From 14-2 sp963628035 (GTDB lineage Bacteria > Bacillota > Clostridia > Lachnospirales > Lachnospiraceae): DNA of 64,000 nucleotides. The stretch spans positions 1 through 64,000 of the forward strand of contig CAVGED010000096.1 of NCBI GenBank assembly GCA_963628035.1, in the 5' to 3' direction. The position numbers and the translations under genes are program-made. Below are positions 18,013 through 26,817 of this stretch, in pieces (the stretch's first letter is position 1; each line of letters opens with the position of its first letter). Under the pieces are notes generated by a model, which was given only the letters and a program-made list of their open reading frames with translations, made no database searches and was not told where the DNA came from.

Positions 18013-19173
18013 ATGAACACAAGTGAAAAAGCCCTGTTTTTGCACAAAAAATGGCAAGGAAAACTGGAAACATGCGCCAAATCACCGGTAAAAAACCGGG
18101 AAGATCTCGCTCTGGCATACACGCCGGGCGTCGCAGAGCCCTGCAAAGAGATCGCTAAGGATCCGGATCTGGCATACACATACACCATGAAGGCCAACAC
18201 CGTGGCCGTAGTCTCCGACGGCAGTGCCGTCCTGGGCCTTGGAAACATCGGGCCGCTGGCTGCCATGCCTGTGATGGAAGGAAAATGCGTGCTTTTCAAG
18301 GAATTCGGAGATGTCAACGCTGTCCCCATCTGCCTGGATACCCAGGATACCGAGGAGATCATCAAGGCCGTCACCTGGCTGGCCCCCGGCTTCGGCGGCA
18401 TTAACCTGGAAGATATCTCTGCCCCCCGCTGCTTTGAGATCGAGCAGCGCTTAAAGGAGACGCTATCCATCCCGGTATTTCATGACGATCAGCACGGCAC
18501 AGCCATCGTAGTGCTTGCCGGTATCATCAATGCGCTGAAGGTCACCGGTAAGAAGAAGGAGGACTGCCGCGTGGTGGTAAATGGCGCCGGATCTGCCGGA
18601 GTAGCCATTACCAAGCTGCTCTTAACCTACGGATTTCCTCATGTAACCATGTGTGACCGTCTTGGCATCATTGGCCGGGATTACCCGGATCTGAACTGGA
18701 TGCAGAAGGAAATGACTAAGACCACCAACCTGGAAAATAAAAGCGGCACCCTGGCCGATGCCATGAAGGGCGCGGACATCTTCGTGGGTGTATCCGCTCC
18801 GGGCATTGTCACCCCGGAAATGGTGTCCGCAATGAATAAGGACGCCATTCTATTCGCCATGGCCAACCCCGTGCCGGAGATCATGCCGGATCTTGCTAAG
18901 GCTGCCGGGGCAAGGATCGTCGGCACAGGCCGCAGCGACTTCCCCAACCAGGTAAATAATGTGGTGGCATTCCCCGGAATCTTCAAGGGTGCTCTGGAGG
19001 GACGTGCCACACAGATCACCGAAGAGATGAAGCTGGCTGCTGCCGAAGCCATTGCAGCACTGGTTTCCCCGGAGGAGCTGAACGAGGATTTTATCATGCC
19101 ACAGCCTTTTGACCCCAGAGTTGCCCAGGTGGTCAGCCTGGCTGTCAAGTCTCATATTGTAAAACAGGAGTAA
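18013..19173 (+). CDS. malic enzyme (malate dehydrogenase, oxaloacetate-decarboxylating)
   Basis: Converts malate to pyruvate and CO2 with reduction of NAD(P)+. The signatures YTPGVAEPC, HDDQHGTAIV and the Rossmann motif NGAGSAGVAI are clear. At 386 residues it is the short bacterial form without the phosphotransacetylase-like extension. Cofactor preference cannot be decided by eye. The start has AAAGGAG eight bases away. DUF4364 follows by 5 bp in the same direction. Confidence 0.96.
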   Translation: MNTSEKALFLHKKWQGKLETCAKSPVKNREDLALAYTPGVAEPCKEIAKDPDLAYTYTMKANTVAVVSDGSAVLGLGNIGPLAAMPVMEGKCVLFKEFGDVNAVPICLDTQDTEEIIKAVTWLAPGFGGINLEDISAPRCFEIEQRLKETLSIPVFHDDQHGTAIVVLAGIINALKVTGKKKEDCRVVVNGAGSAGVAITKLLLTYGFPHVTMCDRLGIIGRDYPDLNWMQKEMTKTTNLENKSGTLADAMKGADIFVGVSAPGIVTPEMVSAMNKDAILFAMANPVPEIMPDLAKAAGARIVGTGRSDFPNQVNNVVAFPGIFKGALEGRATQITEEMKLAAAEAIAALVSPEELNEDFIMPQPFDPRVAQVVSLAVKSHIVKQE

Positions 19174-19178
19174 CGATC

Positions 19179-19694
19179 ATGGCGGAAGCTTTAACGCAAT
19201 ACAAACTCATTATTTTATACATGCTGGACAAAGTGGATTTTCCCCTCACCAACACACAGATCTCCAATTTCATACTGGAGAAGGGATATACCAGCTATTT
19301 TACCCTGCAGCAAGCCATCAACGAACTGATCCTGGCGGAGCTGATCATCGCGGAACCCACGCACAACAATACCTGCTACCACATCACGCCTGCAGGCCGG
19401 GAGACACTCTCCTACTTTCCGGACAAGATCTCCGATGCCATCAAGAAGGACATCCTCGCTTATTTTGAGAAAAACAGCATGGAATTGAAAAACGAAGTCC
19501 TTATCCTGGCGGATTACTACCGGACTACTGCGCGGGAATACGTGGCACGCTGCCAGATCAAGGATCGTGAGACACCGCTGCTGGATCTGAATATTCGCGT
19601 GAATACAAAGGCACAGGCGGAGGCTGTCTGCAGCAACTGGAGACGTCAGAACGAGGATGTTTATGAATATCTGATGGATCTGTTGCTGAAATAA
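19179..19694 (+). CDS. DUF4364 winged-helix-like protein
   Basis: 171 residues matching the Firmicutes DUF4364 family: an N-terminal winged helix-turn-helix-like segment (NTQISNFILEKGY, LQQAINELILAELI) and a C-terminal region ending in NWRRQNEDVYEYLMDLL. Function is not established; the fold suggests a transcriptional regulator. It starts 5 bp after the malic enzyme gene and is certainly co-transcribed with it. Confidence 0.9.
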   Translation: MAEALTQYKLIILYMLDKVDFPLTNTQISNFILEKGYTSYFTLQQAINELILAELIIAEPTHNNTCYHITPAGRETLSYFPDKISDAIKKDILAYFEKNSMELKNEVLILADYYRTTAREYVARCQIKDRETPLLDLNIRVNTKAQAEAVCSNWRRQNEDVYEYLMDLLLK

Positions 19695-19718
19695 AACAAA
19701 CTTTCCCGGGGCGTGAAA

Positions 19719-19742
19719 GGGGATCTGCTACAGCAGCTCCCC
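19719..19742. terminator. weak terminator-like hairpin between DUF4364 and the HAD gene
   Basis: GGGGA/TCCCC plus CTGCT/AGCAG form a nearly continuous stem in the 33-bp convergent gap, including the HAD stop codon; TAATTTCTTC follows on the plus strand. No clean T-run, so the call is tentative. Confidence 0.4.
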
Positions 19743-20324
19743 TAATTTCTTCTTCGCATCTTCAATTCCCGTAAAAGGAATTGCATGTATCCCCATATTC
19801 CGAGCCGCATTCACGTTGTCCCGACTGTCGTCCAGGAACACGCATTCCTCCGGCTTCAACTGATATCGTTCCAGCAAGGTCCGGTAGATCTCTGGCTCCG
19901 GCTTATTCAGCTTCACCTGCCAGGAGAACAGCGCTCCGTCCGTCAGTTCTAAGAAGGTCAGCTTCTCCTTCGTCAGATCAAAGGTTCTCTTGGAATAGTT
20001 GGATAGAATGTAGCAGTGATATCCTTCTTCCTTGAGACTTCCTACCCAATCCTCCGCATAGGGATAACGCTCAATGGTATCTGCCATATGATCCCAGAAT
20101 AAACGGATCTCCTTCTCCAGTCCGGGAGCATTGGCGATGAAGGAGGCAAGAATCTCCTCATCGCTGATAAGACTCCTGTCATAGTCGCGCCATGCGTCGG
20201 ACCGTACTGTAGCGTCCGCCAGCCGCTCAAGGATTTCGCCGGAGAATCCAAGCTCGTGCATGACCTTCTCCCAACAAAAATCCGCAAGAACCATACCCAC
20301 ATCAAAAATAATATTTCTTATCAT
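19728..20324 (-). CDS. HAD-superfamily hydrolase (YihX/epoxide-hydrolase-like phosphatase)
   Basis: 198 residues. HAD motif I is IIFDVGMVLADF, motif II LSNYSKR, motif III the Lys of NKPEPEIY, and motif IV FLDDSRDN. A helical cap lies between motifs I and II. The family commonly dephosphorylates small sugar phosphates; the substrate here is unknown. GGAGAG precedes the start. It lies 15 bp downstream of purA and is probably co-transcribed. Confidence 0.92.
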   Translation of the reverse strand: MIRNIIFDVGMVLADFCWEKVMHELGFSGEILERLADATVRSDAWRDYDRSLISDEEILASFIANAPGLEKEIRLFWDHMADTIERYPYAEDWVGSLKEEGYHCYILSNYSKRTFDLTKEKLTFLELTDGALFSWQVKLNKPEPEIYRTLLERYQLKPEECVFLDDSRDNVNAARNMGIHAIPFTGIEDAKKKLGELL

Positions 20325-20339
20325 TGTTCTCTCTCCATG

Positions 20340-21614
20340 TTACCGATAGATAATATCGTCCCGTCCCGGTCCGTTGGAGACCATGGTGATGGGGAATCCG
20401 ATCTTCTCCTCGATAAACTCAATATATTTCCGGCAGTTTTCCGGCAACTCCTCATAGGTCCGAATGCCGCGGATGTCGCACTTCCAGCCCGGCAGCGTTG
20501 TAAGGATTGGCTTCGCTTTCTCAAGCTTAGCGGTAGTCGGGAAATCCGTGGTGATCTCACCATCGATCTCATAGGCGGTACACACCGGGATCTCATCGAG
20601 ATACCCCAGCACATCCAAAACCGTAAATGCCACATCTGTGGTACCCTGGATCCTGCAGCCGTATTTGCTTGCTACGCAGTCAAACCAGCCCATTCTTCTG
20701 GGACGTCCGGTGGTAGCACCGAATTCACCGCCATCGCCGCCTCTGCGCCGCAGCTCATCCGCTTCCTCTCCGAAGATCTCGCTGACAAAGGCTCCTGCTC
20801 CCACTGCGGAGGAATATGCCTTGCAGACCGTGATGATCTTGCCGATCTCATAGGGCGGAATTCCTGCGCCGATAGCACCGTAGGCTGCCAGGGTGGAGGA
20901 CGACGTTACCATGGGATAGATCCCGTGATCCGGATCCTTCAGGGAGCCAAGCTGACCCTCCAGCAGGATGTTCTTTCCGGCCTTGATCGCATCGTAGAGA
21001 TATGCGGAGGTATCGCATACATAAGGCTCCACCATCTTCCGATATCCTCTTAACTCCTCCATCAGATCCTCCGGCTTCAGCAGAGGCTTATGGTACAGAT
21101 GCTCGAAGAGCACATTTTTCAACTCACAGATACGCTCCACCTTTTCCTTCAACAGTTCCTCGTCAAACAATTCGCTGACCTGGAACCCGATCTTTGCATA
21201 TTTATCCGAATAAAACGGCGCGATCCCGGACTTGGTGGAACCAAAGGATTTTCCGGCCAGACGCGCTTCCTCATAAGAGTCCAGAAGGATATGATAAGAC
21301 ATCACAATCTGTGCGCGATCAGACACAAGAATCTTCGGTGCCGGCACTCCCCGCTCCACGATGGACTGAATCTCCTTAAATAACAATGGAATATTCAGTG
21401 CCACACCATTTCCGATAATACTGGTGGTATGATTATAAAAAACTCCGGACGGCAACGTATGCAATGCAAATTTGCCATAATTGTTGACAATGGTGTGTCC
21501 CGCATTGGCACCGCCCTGGAAACGCACGATAATATCCGCTTCCTTCGCCAGCATATCCGTAATCTTTCCTTTGCCTTCGTCGCCCCAGTTTGCTCCGACA
21601 ATTGCTTTTACCAT
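20340..21614 (-). CDS. purA: adenylosuccinate synthetase
   Basis: GTP-dependent conversion of IMP and aspartate to adenylosuccinate, the first committed step to AMP. N-terminal VGANWGDEGKGK is the GTP-binding/catalytic signature; GGANAGHT (catalytic His) and TTGRPRRMGWFD are also present. 424 residues is normal. GGAGGA lies nine bases before the ATG, with a good promoter upstream. Confidence 0.98.
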   Translation of the reverse strand: MVKAIVGANWGDEGKGKITDMLAKEADIIVRFQGGANAGHTIVNNYGKFALHTLPSGVFYNHTTSIIGNGVALNIPLLFKEIQSIVERGVPAPKILVSDRAQIVMSYHILLDSYEEARLAGKSFGSTKSGIAPFYSDKYAKIGFQVSELFDEELLKEKVERICELKNVLFEHLYHKPLLKPEDLMEELRGYRKMVEPYVCDTSAYLYDAIKAGKNILLEGQLGSLKDPDHGIYPMVTSSSTLAAYGAIGAGIPPYEIGKIITVCKAYSSAVGAGAFVSEIFGEEADELRRRGGDGGEFGATTGRPRRMGWFDCVASKYGCRIQGTTDVAFTVLDVLGYLDEIPVCTAYEIDGEITTDFPTTAKLEKAKPILTTLPGWKCDIRGIRTYEELPENCRKYIEFIEEKIGFPITMVSNGPGRDDIIYR

Positions 21615-21664
21615 TTCTGAATCCTCCTCGTACTTCTGGTTTTCGTTTTCACACGTACTTAACC

Positions 21665-21693
21665 AGTATACACGGTTTTATTCCATAAGTAAA
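21665..21693 (-). promoter_or_regulatory. sigma-A promoter of purA
   Basis: TTTACT, 17 bp, TATACT on the minus strand, ~50 bp before the purA ATG. The remaining intergenic DNA is A/T-rich and includes the near-palindrome CATAAT-taatt-ATTATG at the LysR stop (21714-21730), which may end the upstream transcript. Confidence 0.65.
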
Positions 21694-21719
21694 ATCAATG
21701 TTTTTTATATTTATCATAA

Positions 21720-22607
21720 TTAATTATTATGTATCATTTCCAGAAACTTCCGGGATGCGGCCGATTGGGGAATCCGCTCGTCCGTGATGATACAGAACTC
21801 CCGCTTCGGAATCCTGCGGTCGAAGGTCAGCTCAAACAACTCGCCCCGGTCAATATACTCCTGTGCGAACTCCCGCACCACGCTGGCAATCCCAAGTCCC
21901 CGGAGCGCAAACTGGATCAGCATATTGCTGGTCGCCAGCTCGAATTCCGGGTGCAGCTCCACATCCTGTTCCTTCAGAAAATGCTCCACATAGCTGCGGG
22001 TGGAGGTACTCCCCTCCAGGCACATGATGGGAAGCTGCTCCAGATCCTTATAGGACAGAAGCTTTCCCTTCAACTGCCAGAACAGGCTTCCCGCCACAAA
22101 AATATCCTCGATTTTCTTCACCGGCACCAGATTCCAGGGATGGCGGCTGTTCACCGGAGTGCTGACCACCCCAAAGTCAATCCTGCCGTCCATCAGATGG
22201 CGGATCGTCTCCGGCGTGGGCGCATTGGTAACCGTCACCTTGATTCCGGGATACCTTCGATGAAACTGCTCCAGCCATGGAAGCAGATAAAACTGCAGCG
22301 TCATGTCGCTGGCGCCGATATGGATCTCACCCAGATCAAGATCCAGCATCTCCTGCACCTTCTGTTCCCCCTGCCGGATGTATTCATACCCTCTGGACAC
22401 ATAAGAATACAGAAGCTCCCCCTCCCTGGTCAGGCGAACGCCCTTCTTCATGCGCACGAACAAGGTCAGCTTCAACTGTCTCTCCAGGTTCTTGATACTC
22501 TGGCTCACTGCAGGCTGGGAGAGCGCCAGCTCCTCCGCCGCCTGGGTGATCCCGCCGGATCTTGCCACATAATAAAATATTTTGTAATACTCCAGATTTA
22601 CGTCCAT
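21720..22607 (-). CDS. LysR-family transcriptional regulator
   Basis: 295 residues from the ATG at 22607 (GAGGAA five bases upstream; the frame extends further but into the end of the ATPase gene). The N-terminal HTH is classic: YYVARSGGITQAAEEL then SQPAVSQSIKNLE. A C-terminal periplasmic-binding-like effector domain follows. The DNA-binding half resembles CysL/CbbR-like regulators. It lies 23 bp after the Ca2+-ATPase gene on the same strand, which is unusual for LysR genes, normally divergent from their target, so its target is unclear. Confidence 0.95.
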   Translation of the reverse strand: MDVNLEYYKIFYYVARSGGITQAAEELALSQPAVSQSIKNLERQLKLTLFVRMKKGVRLTREGELLYSYVSRGYEYIRQGEQKVQEMLDLDLGEIHIGASDMTLQFYLLPWLEQFHRRYPGIKVTVTNAPTPETIRHLMDGRIDFGVVSTPVNSRHPWNLVPVKKIEDIFVAGSLFWQLKGKLLSYKDLEQLPIMCLEGSTSTRSYVEHFLKEQDVELHPEFELATSNMLIQFALRGLGIASVVREFAQEYIDRGELFELTFDRRIPKREFCIITDERIPQSAASRKFLEMIHNN

Positions 22608-22630
22608 AAATATTCCTCTTATCGTTTCCG

Positions 22631-25243
22631 TCAATCGTTTGCTTTTCCTTTGAACATAAGCTTCAACAGTTGTATCACCGGAAGGTTCAGTGCCGCCAGA
22701 CCGTAAACGATAAGCAGCTGCCGAAGGCTCAAAGCCGTCACCGCAAACACCGGATGAAGCACCGGAACCAGCAGCACCAGGTTCAGCATCAAAAACCCGG
22801 CCAGGAAAGCAAACCACAGAAACTTATTATTGTAAAAATTCCTTGTAAACAGCACCGGACGCTCAGACTTGCAGTTAAAGCCATGCACCAGCCGTGACAG
22901 ACACAGTGTTGCAAAGGCCATGGTACTGGCAAGTCCCGGCCCGCCCGCTTTAAGGCCGATAAAATAGGCGCTGATGGTTGCCAGAGCGATTACAAGCCCC
23001 TCAACCAGTATCGTAACCATCACCGATCCTGTGAGCACGGATTCACCATGTCTCCTGGGCTTATCCCTCATGACCTCCCCGGTGTGTGGATCTAAGCCCA
23101 GCGCAATGGCCGGAAGCGAGTCTGTTAAAAGGTTGATGAACAGCAGATGTACCGCCGCGAAGGGCACCTCCGTCCCGGCCAGAAAGGTGATAAGCACCGC
23201 CAGGATCCCCGCCATATTGCCGGAGAGCAGAAATACAATGGATTTTCGGATATTCCGATAGACGTTTCTTCCGTTTTCCACCGCCTTGACAATGGTGGCA
23301 AAATTATCATCTGCAAGGATCATGGATGCCGCATCCTTAGCCACCTCTGTCCCGGTAATCCCCATGGCAACACCCACATCCGCCTGTTTTAAGGCAGGTG
23401 CGTCGTTGACGCCGTCTCCTGTCATGGCAACGATATTTCCGCGCTGCTGCCAGGCCTTTACAATACGGATCTTATGCTCCGGCGACACCCTGGCATAGAC
23501 AGCCACATCCTCCACCATATCCTTTAATTCTTCATCGGTAAGCTTCTCCAGCTCTTCTCCGGTCACAGTACGCTTTCCTTCTGTCAGGATTCCGATCTCT
23601 CCGGCGATGGCCGAAGCTGTCACCGCATGATCCCCGGTGATCATGATGGGGCGTATCCCTGCTTTCTTACAATCCGCTACTGCCGCCTTAGATTCCTCTC
23701 TCGGCGGATCGATCATGGAACACATTCCCAGAAAAACAAGATTCTCCTCGTCCTTCTCGTAAATGCTGTTTTCCTCCATAGTCTTATAGCCGAAGGCCAG
23801 CACCCGCAGTCCCCGGCCGGAATATTCCTCGTTGGCTCTTAGGATCTCTGCTTTATCCCCCTCTGTGATGGAACGGATTCCCGTCCCTTCCAGGATGCGG
23901 TCGGTTCTCGTCAGCAGCACATCTACGGCGCCTTTTGTAATCATAGTAACTATATTTTCCCGCCGATGCAGCGTGCTCATCAGCTTCCGGTCCGAGTCGA
24001 AGGGGACCTCACCAATCCTTCTATACGCCGCCCGTATCTCCTCTGGGCTCTCTGCACCTTCCATCTTATCCAGCATATGGAGAAAGGCAAGCTCCGTCGG
24101 ATCGCCAATATCCTCGCCATTCACATTTGTCGCGTCATTGCACAGCACGCCTGCTGTCACCAGAAGCCGTTCCGGCTCCCGGTTCAGATCGGTTTTTTCT
24201 ATTTTTTTACTAATATGGGGGACATACAGATGGATGGCTGTCATGCGGTTCTGGGTCAGTGTTCCGGTCTTATCGGAGCAGATCACAGAGACGCTTCCCA
24301 AACCCTCCACGGCGGAAAGCTTGCGGATAATGGCGTTTTCCCGTGACATTTTCCTGGTACCGAAGGCCAGAACGATGGTTACGATGGAGCTCAACGCCTC
24401 CGGGATAGCCGCCACTGCCAGGGCAACGGCAAAAAGAAACGCCTGCATGATGCTCTCGCCCCGCCAGACACTTAAGCCAAACAGCAATGCACATATGGCA
24501 AGGATCAGAATGGATATTCTTCGTCCGAAGGCATCCATGCTCTGCTGCAAAGGCGTCTCATGCTCCTTGGTGCTTTTTAGAAGGGCAGCAATTCTTCCGA
24601 CCTCCGTCTCCATCCCGGTTGCGGTCACCACAACAGTCCCGCGTCCGTAAGCAATAAAGCTTCCGGAAAAAAGCATGTTCACCCGGTCTCCAAGAGGGGC
24701 CTCCTTGGGAATCTCCACATCCTTCTTCTCTACCGGAAGGCTCTCTCCGGTCAGAGTGCTCTCATCTGCCTTGAGGCTGGCACTCATAAGGATCCTGCCG
24801 TCTGCCGGCACATAGTCGCCGGCTTCCATAACCAGGATATCTCCGGGCACTACCTCCCGCGACGGCAGCAATGTCACAGCTCCATCCCGGAGTACCTTGG
24901 CATGGGGGCCGGACAGCTTCTTAAGTGCTGACAGAGATTTCTCCGCCTTGGTATGCTGAATGGTTCCAAGGACTGCATTCATTATGATTACAAGAAAGAT
25001 AACACCTGCACTCTCCCAATCTCCCAGAATACCTGAGACCAGCGCCGCCACAATCAGGATAAGCACCAGAAAGTCCTTAAACTGCTCCAGAAAGATTCTC
25101 CATACCGGCTTCTTCTCTACATCCGCCAGTTCATTGTAGCCATAGGTCTCCTGACGTCTTCCTGCCTCTCTCCCGTCAAGACCTTCCTCCTTCGTATGAA
25201 GCTTAGAAAGCACTTCCTCCTTGCTCATCTGATACATATCCAT
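22631..25243 (-). CDS. calcium-translocating P-type ATPase (PMCA/SERCA-like)
   Basis: 870-residue P2-type ATPase. It has an N-terminal cation-ATPase domain, TGES of the actuator domain, the TM4 motif AAIPEALSS, the phosphorylation site DKTGTLTQN, and the hinge TGDGVNDAPALKQADVGVAMG. About ten membrane segments, with the C-terminal cluster typical of SERCA-like pumps. Most likely exports Ca2+; Mn2+ export by close relatives cannot be excluded. The ATG at 25243 is chosen since AAGGAG lies eight bases before it, while the TTG at 25249 is too close. Probable partner genes are DegV upstream and LysR downstream, though no functional link is evident. Confidence 0.94.
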   Translation of the reverse strand: MDMYQMSKEEVLSKLHTKEEGLDGREAGRRQETYGYNELADVEKKPVWRIFLEQFKDFLVLILIVAALVSGILGDWESAGVIFLVIIMNAVLGTIQHTKAEKSLSALKKLSGPHAKVLRDGAVTLLPSREVVPGDILVMEAGDYVPADGRILMSASLKADESTLTGESLPVEKKDVEIPKEAPLGDRVNMLFSGSFIAYGRGTVVVTATGMETEVGRIAALLKSTKEHETPLQQSMDAFGRRISILILAICALLFGLSVWRGESIMQAFLFAVALAVAAIPEALSSIVTIVLAFGTRKMSRENAIIRKLSAVEGLGSVSVICSDKTGTLTQNRMTAIHLYVPHISKKIEKTDLNREPERLLVTAGVLCNDATNVNGEDIGDPTELAFLHMLDKMEGAESPEEIRAAYRRIGEVPFDSDRKLMSTLHRRENIVTMITKGAVDVLLTRTDRILEGTGIRSITEGDKAEILRANEEYSGRGLRVLAFGYKTMEENSIYEKDEENLVFLGMCSMIDPPREESKAAVADCKKAGIRPIMITGDHAVTASAIAGEIGILTEGKRTVTGEELEKLTDEELKDMVEDVAVYARVSPEHKIRIVKAWQQRGNIVAMTGDGVNDAPALKQADVGVAMGITGTEVAKDAASMILADDNFATIVKAVENGRNVYRNIRKSIVFLLSGNMAGILAVLITFLAGTEVPFAAVHLLFINLLTDSLPAIALGLDPHTGEVMRDKPRRHGESVLTGSVMVTILVEGLVIALATISAYFIGLKAGGPGLASTMAFATLCLSRLVHGFNCKSERPVLFTRNFYNNKFLWFAFLAGFLMLNLVLLVPVLHPVFAVTALSLRQLLIVYGLAALNLPVIQLLKLMFKGKAND

Positions 25244-25283
25244 CGGCAATGCTCCTTATATAGGTACTACAGAATTCTCATAC

Positions 25284-26153
25284 CTACTCGTTATGAAGTT
25301 TTTTACAGCAGGTAACCGCCAGCGCACCGGGTCCGATGTGACAGGAAACGCTTAAGGAAAGCGGATCCATCACGATTTCATGTCCCGGAAAAGCCGTCAT
25401 AAGCTCCTGCTTCCACTCTTGGGCGGCTTCGAGATTCTTCGTATAAGCCGCATGGATCCACATGTCTTTTCCTTCGGGATCGTGAAACCGTTCCTTCAGA
25501 TCGTTACGGATGGCTTCTATCATAATATTTTTTCCCTGCTTTGTTGTTCTGGCCTTGGCAAAGGCATCCAGCTTCTCCCCCTGGATCTGCAGTACCGGCT
25601 TTAACTTCAGCAGCGTTCCCAGTGCCGCAGCAGCAGGCGTGATCCTTCCGCCCTTCTTCAGATAATACAGGGTATCCAGCATGATATAGATGCTGGATTC
25701 AAACCTGGTCTCCTCCAGATAATTCTTGATTTCCAAGGCACTCCTGCCCTGCTCTGCCATCCGCTTTGCATCCAGCACGGACTGCTTTAAGGTTACGGAG
25801 ATCCGCTGGTTATTCACCACCTGCACCCTTCCCTCATATTCCCGTGCCAGTGCCATTGCCGCCTCACAGGATCCGGAGAGGCCGCTGGACATGGGGATAT
25901 GCACGATCTCATCATATTCCTCTAGCAGACGATCCCAGGTATCAATGATGTCCGCCACTGCAGGCATGGAAGTGGAAATATCAGCATCGCTCTCCAACTT
26001 CTCGTAAAACTGCTCCTGTGTCAGATTAATATCTTCAAAATATGTCTCCCCATTCACAAAGAACGGCATAGGCAGAACATATACGCCTTCTGTTTTTGCC
26101 TGCTGCTGGGTGATTCCACTGTTGCTGTCCGTCATCACTGCTACCTTACTCAA
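25284..26153 (-). CDS. DegV-family fatty-acid-binding protein
   Basis: 289 residues with the DegV features VMTDSNSGI at the N-terminus, the Ser-containing STSMPAV loop, IPMSSGLSGS, and the C-terminal GPGALAV. Relatives (FakB) present fatty acids to the kinase FakA, but no fakA is in this window. The start is a TTG at 26153, with AGGAGG about eight bases upstream. Confidence 0.93.
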   Translation of the reverse strand: MSKVAVMTDSNSGITQQQAKTEGVYVLPMPFFVNGETYFEDINLTQEQFYEKLESDADISTSMPAVADIIDTWDRLLEEYDEIVHIPMSSGLSGSCEAAMALAREYEGRVQVVNNQRISVTLKQSVLDAKRMAEQGRSALEIKNYLEETRFESSIYIMLDTLYYLKKGGRITPAAAALGTLLKLKPVLQIQGEKLDAFAKARTTKQGKNIMIEAIRNDLKERFHDPEGKDMWIHAAYTKNLEAAQEWKQELMTAFPGHEIVMDPLSLSVSCHIGPGALAVTCCKKLHNE

Positions 26154-26189
26154 TGTGATTTCCTCCTTATTTCACTACGATTCGCAATT

Positions 26190-26759
26190 CTAATCTTTTT
26201 TCTTTGCCACGGAATAGCCAAATTTTCCAATCTTCTCTCCCAGCAGGAAATATTCACCATGGGAATACGCCACCAGACCCGTCCGGTTCAGCTCAAACTT
26301 CCCCTTCTCATCCATATACGCATCTTCTACCGTGACACCCACCACCTCAGCCAGAAACATATGATGAGAGCCCAGTTCAATGACATCCTTCACCTTGCAC
26401 TCCATGTTCAGCGGACTCTCCGCGATTCCGGGTGCATTAATATGCTTCGACGGAAGCGGCGTCAGCCCCAGCTCATGGAACTTATCCACGTTTCTCCCAG
26501 ACTTCACGCCGCAGTAATCCGTGGCATATGTCAGCTCCTTCGTCACCAGATTTATCACAAACTCTCCGGTCTCCTTAATGATATCATAAGAGTAACGCTC
26601 CGGTCTCACTGAAATAGAAACCATAGCGGGATCTGAACAGATCGTCCCCGCCCAGGCCACCGTAATGATATTGGGCTTCTCTCCCTCCCGCTTGCAGCTC
26701 ACCATCACTGCAGGTACCGGGTACAGCATATTTCCTGCCTTCCAATTCTGCTTAGCCAT
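26190..26759 (-). CDS. flavin reductase family protein (FMN-binding split barrel)
   Basis: 189 residues. VPAVMVSCKREGEKPNIITVAWAG and the following PERYSYDII, GEFVINL and GVKSGRNVDKF are typical of the flavin-reductase-like FMN-binding domain widespread in anaerobes. Likely binds FMN and transfers electrons or reduces small substrates; the partner is unknown. AGGAAG precedes the start. Confidence 0.92.
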   Translation of the reverse strand: MAKQNWKAGNMLYPVPAVMVSCKREGEKPNIITVAWAGTICSDPAMVSISVRPERYSYDIIKETGEFVINLVTKELTYATDYCGVKSGRNVDKFHELGLTPLPSKHINAPGIAESPLNMECKVKDVIELGSHHMFLAEVVGVTVEDAYMDEKGKFELNRTGLVAYSHGEYFLLGEKIGKFGYSVAKKKD

Positions 26760-26817
26760 CTTTCATCTTCCTTTCCAGAAAGCGGTATTACCCGCATTTT
26801 CTTACCTCGTGTTCATT

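Noticed and set aside
22608..22817. Longer LysR frame starting at 22817
   Set aside because: The extra 70 residues overlap the end of the Ca2+-ATPase gene in another frame and precede the canonical LysR start with its own SD at 22607.
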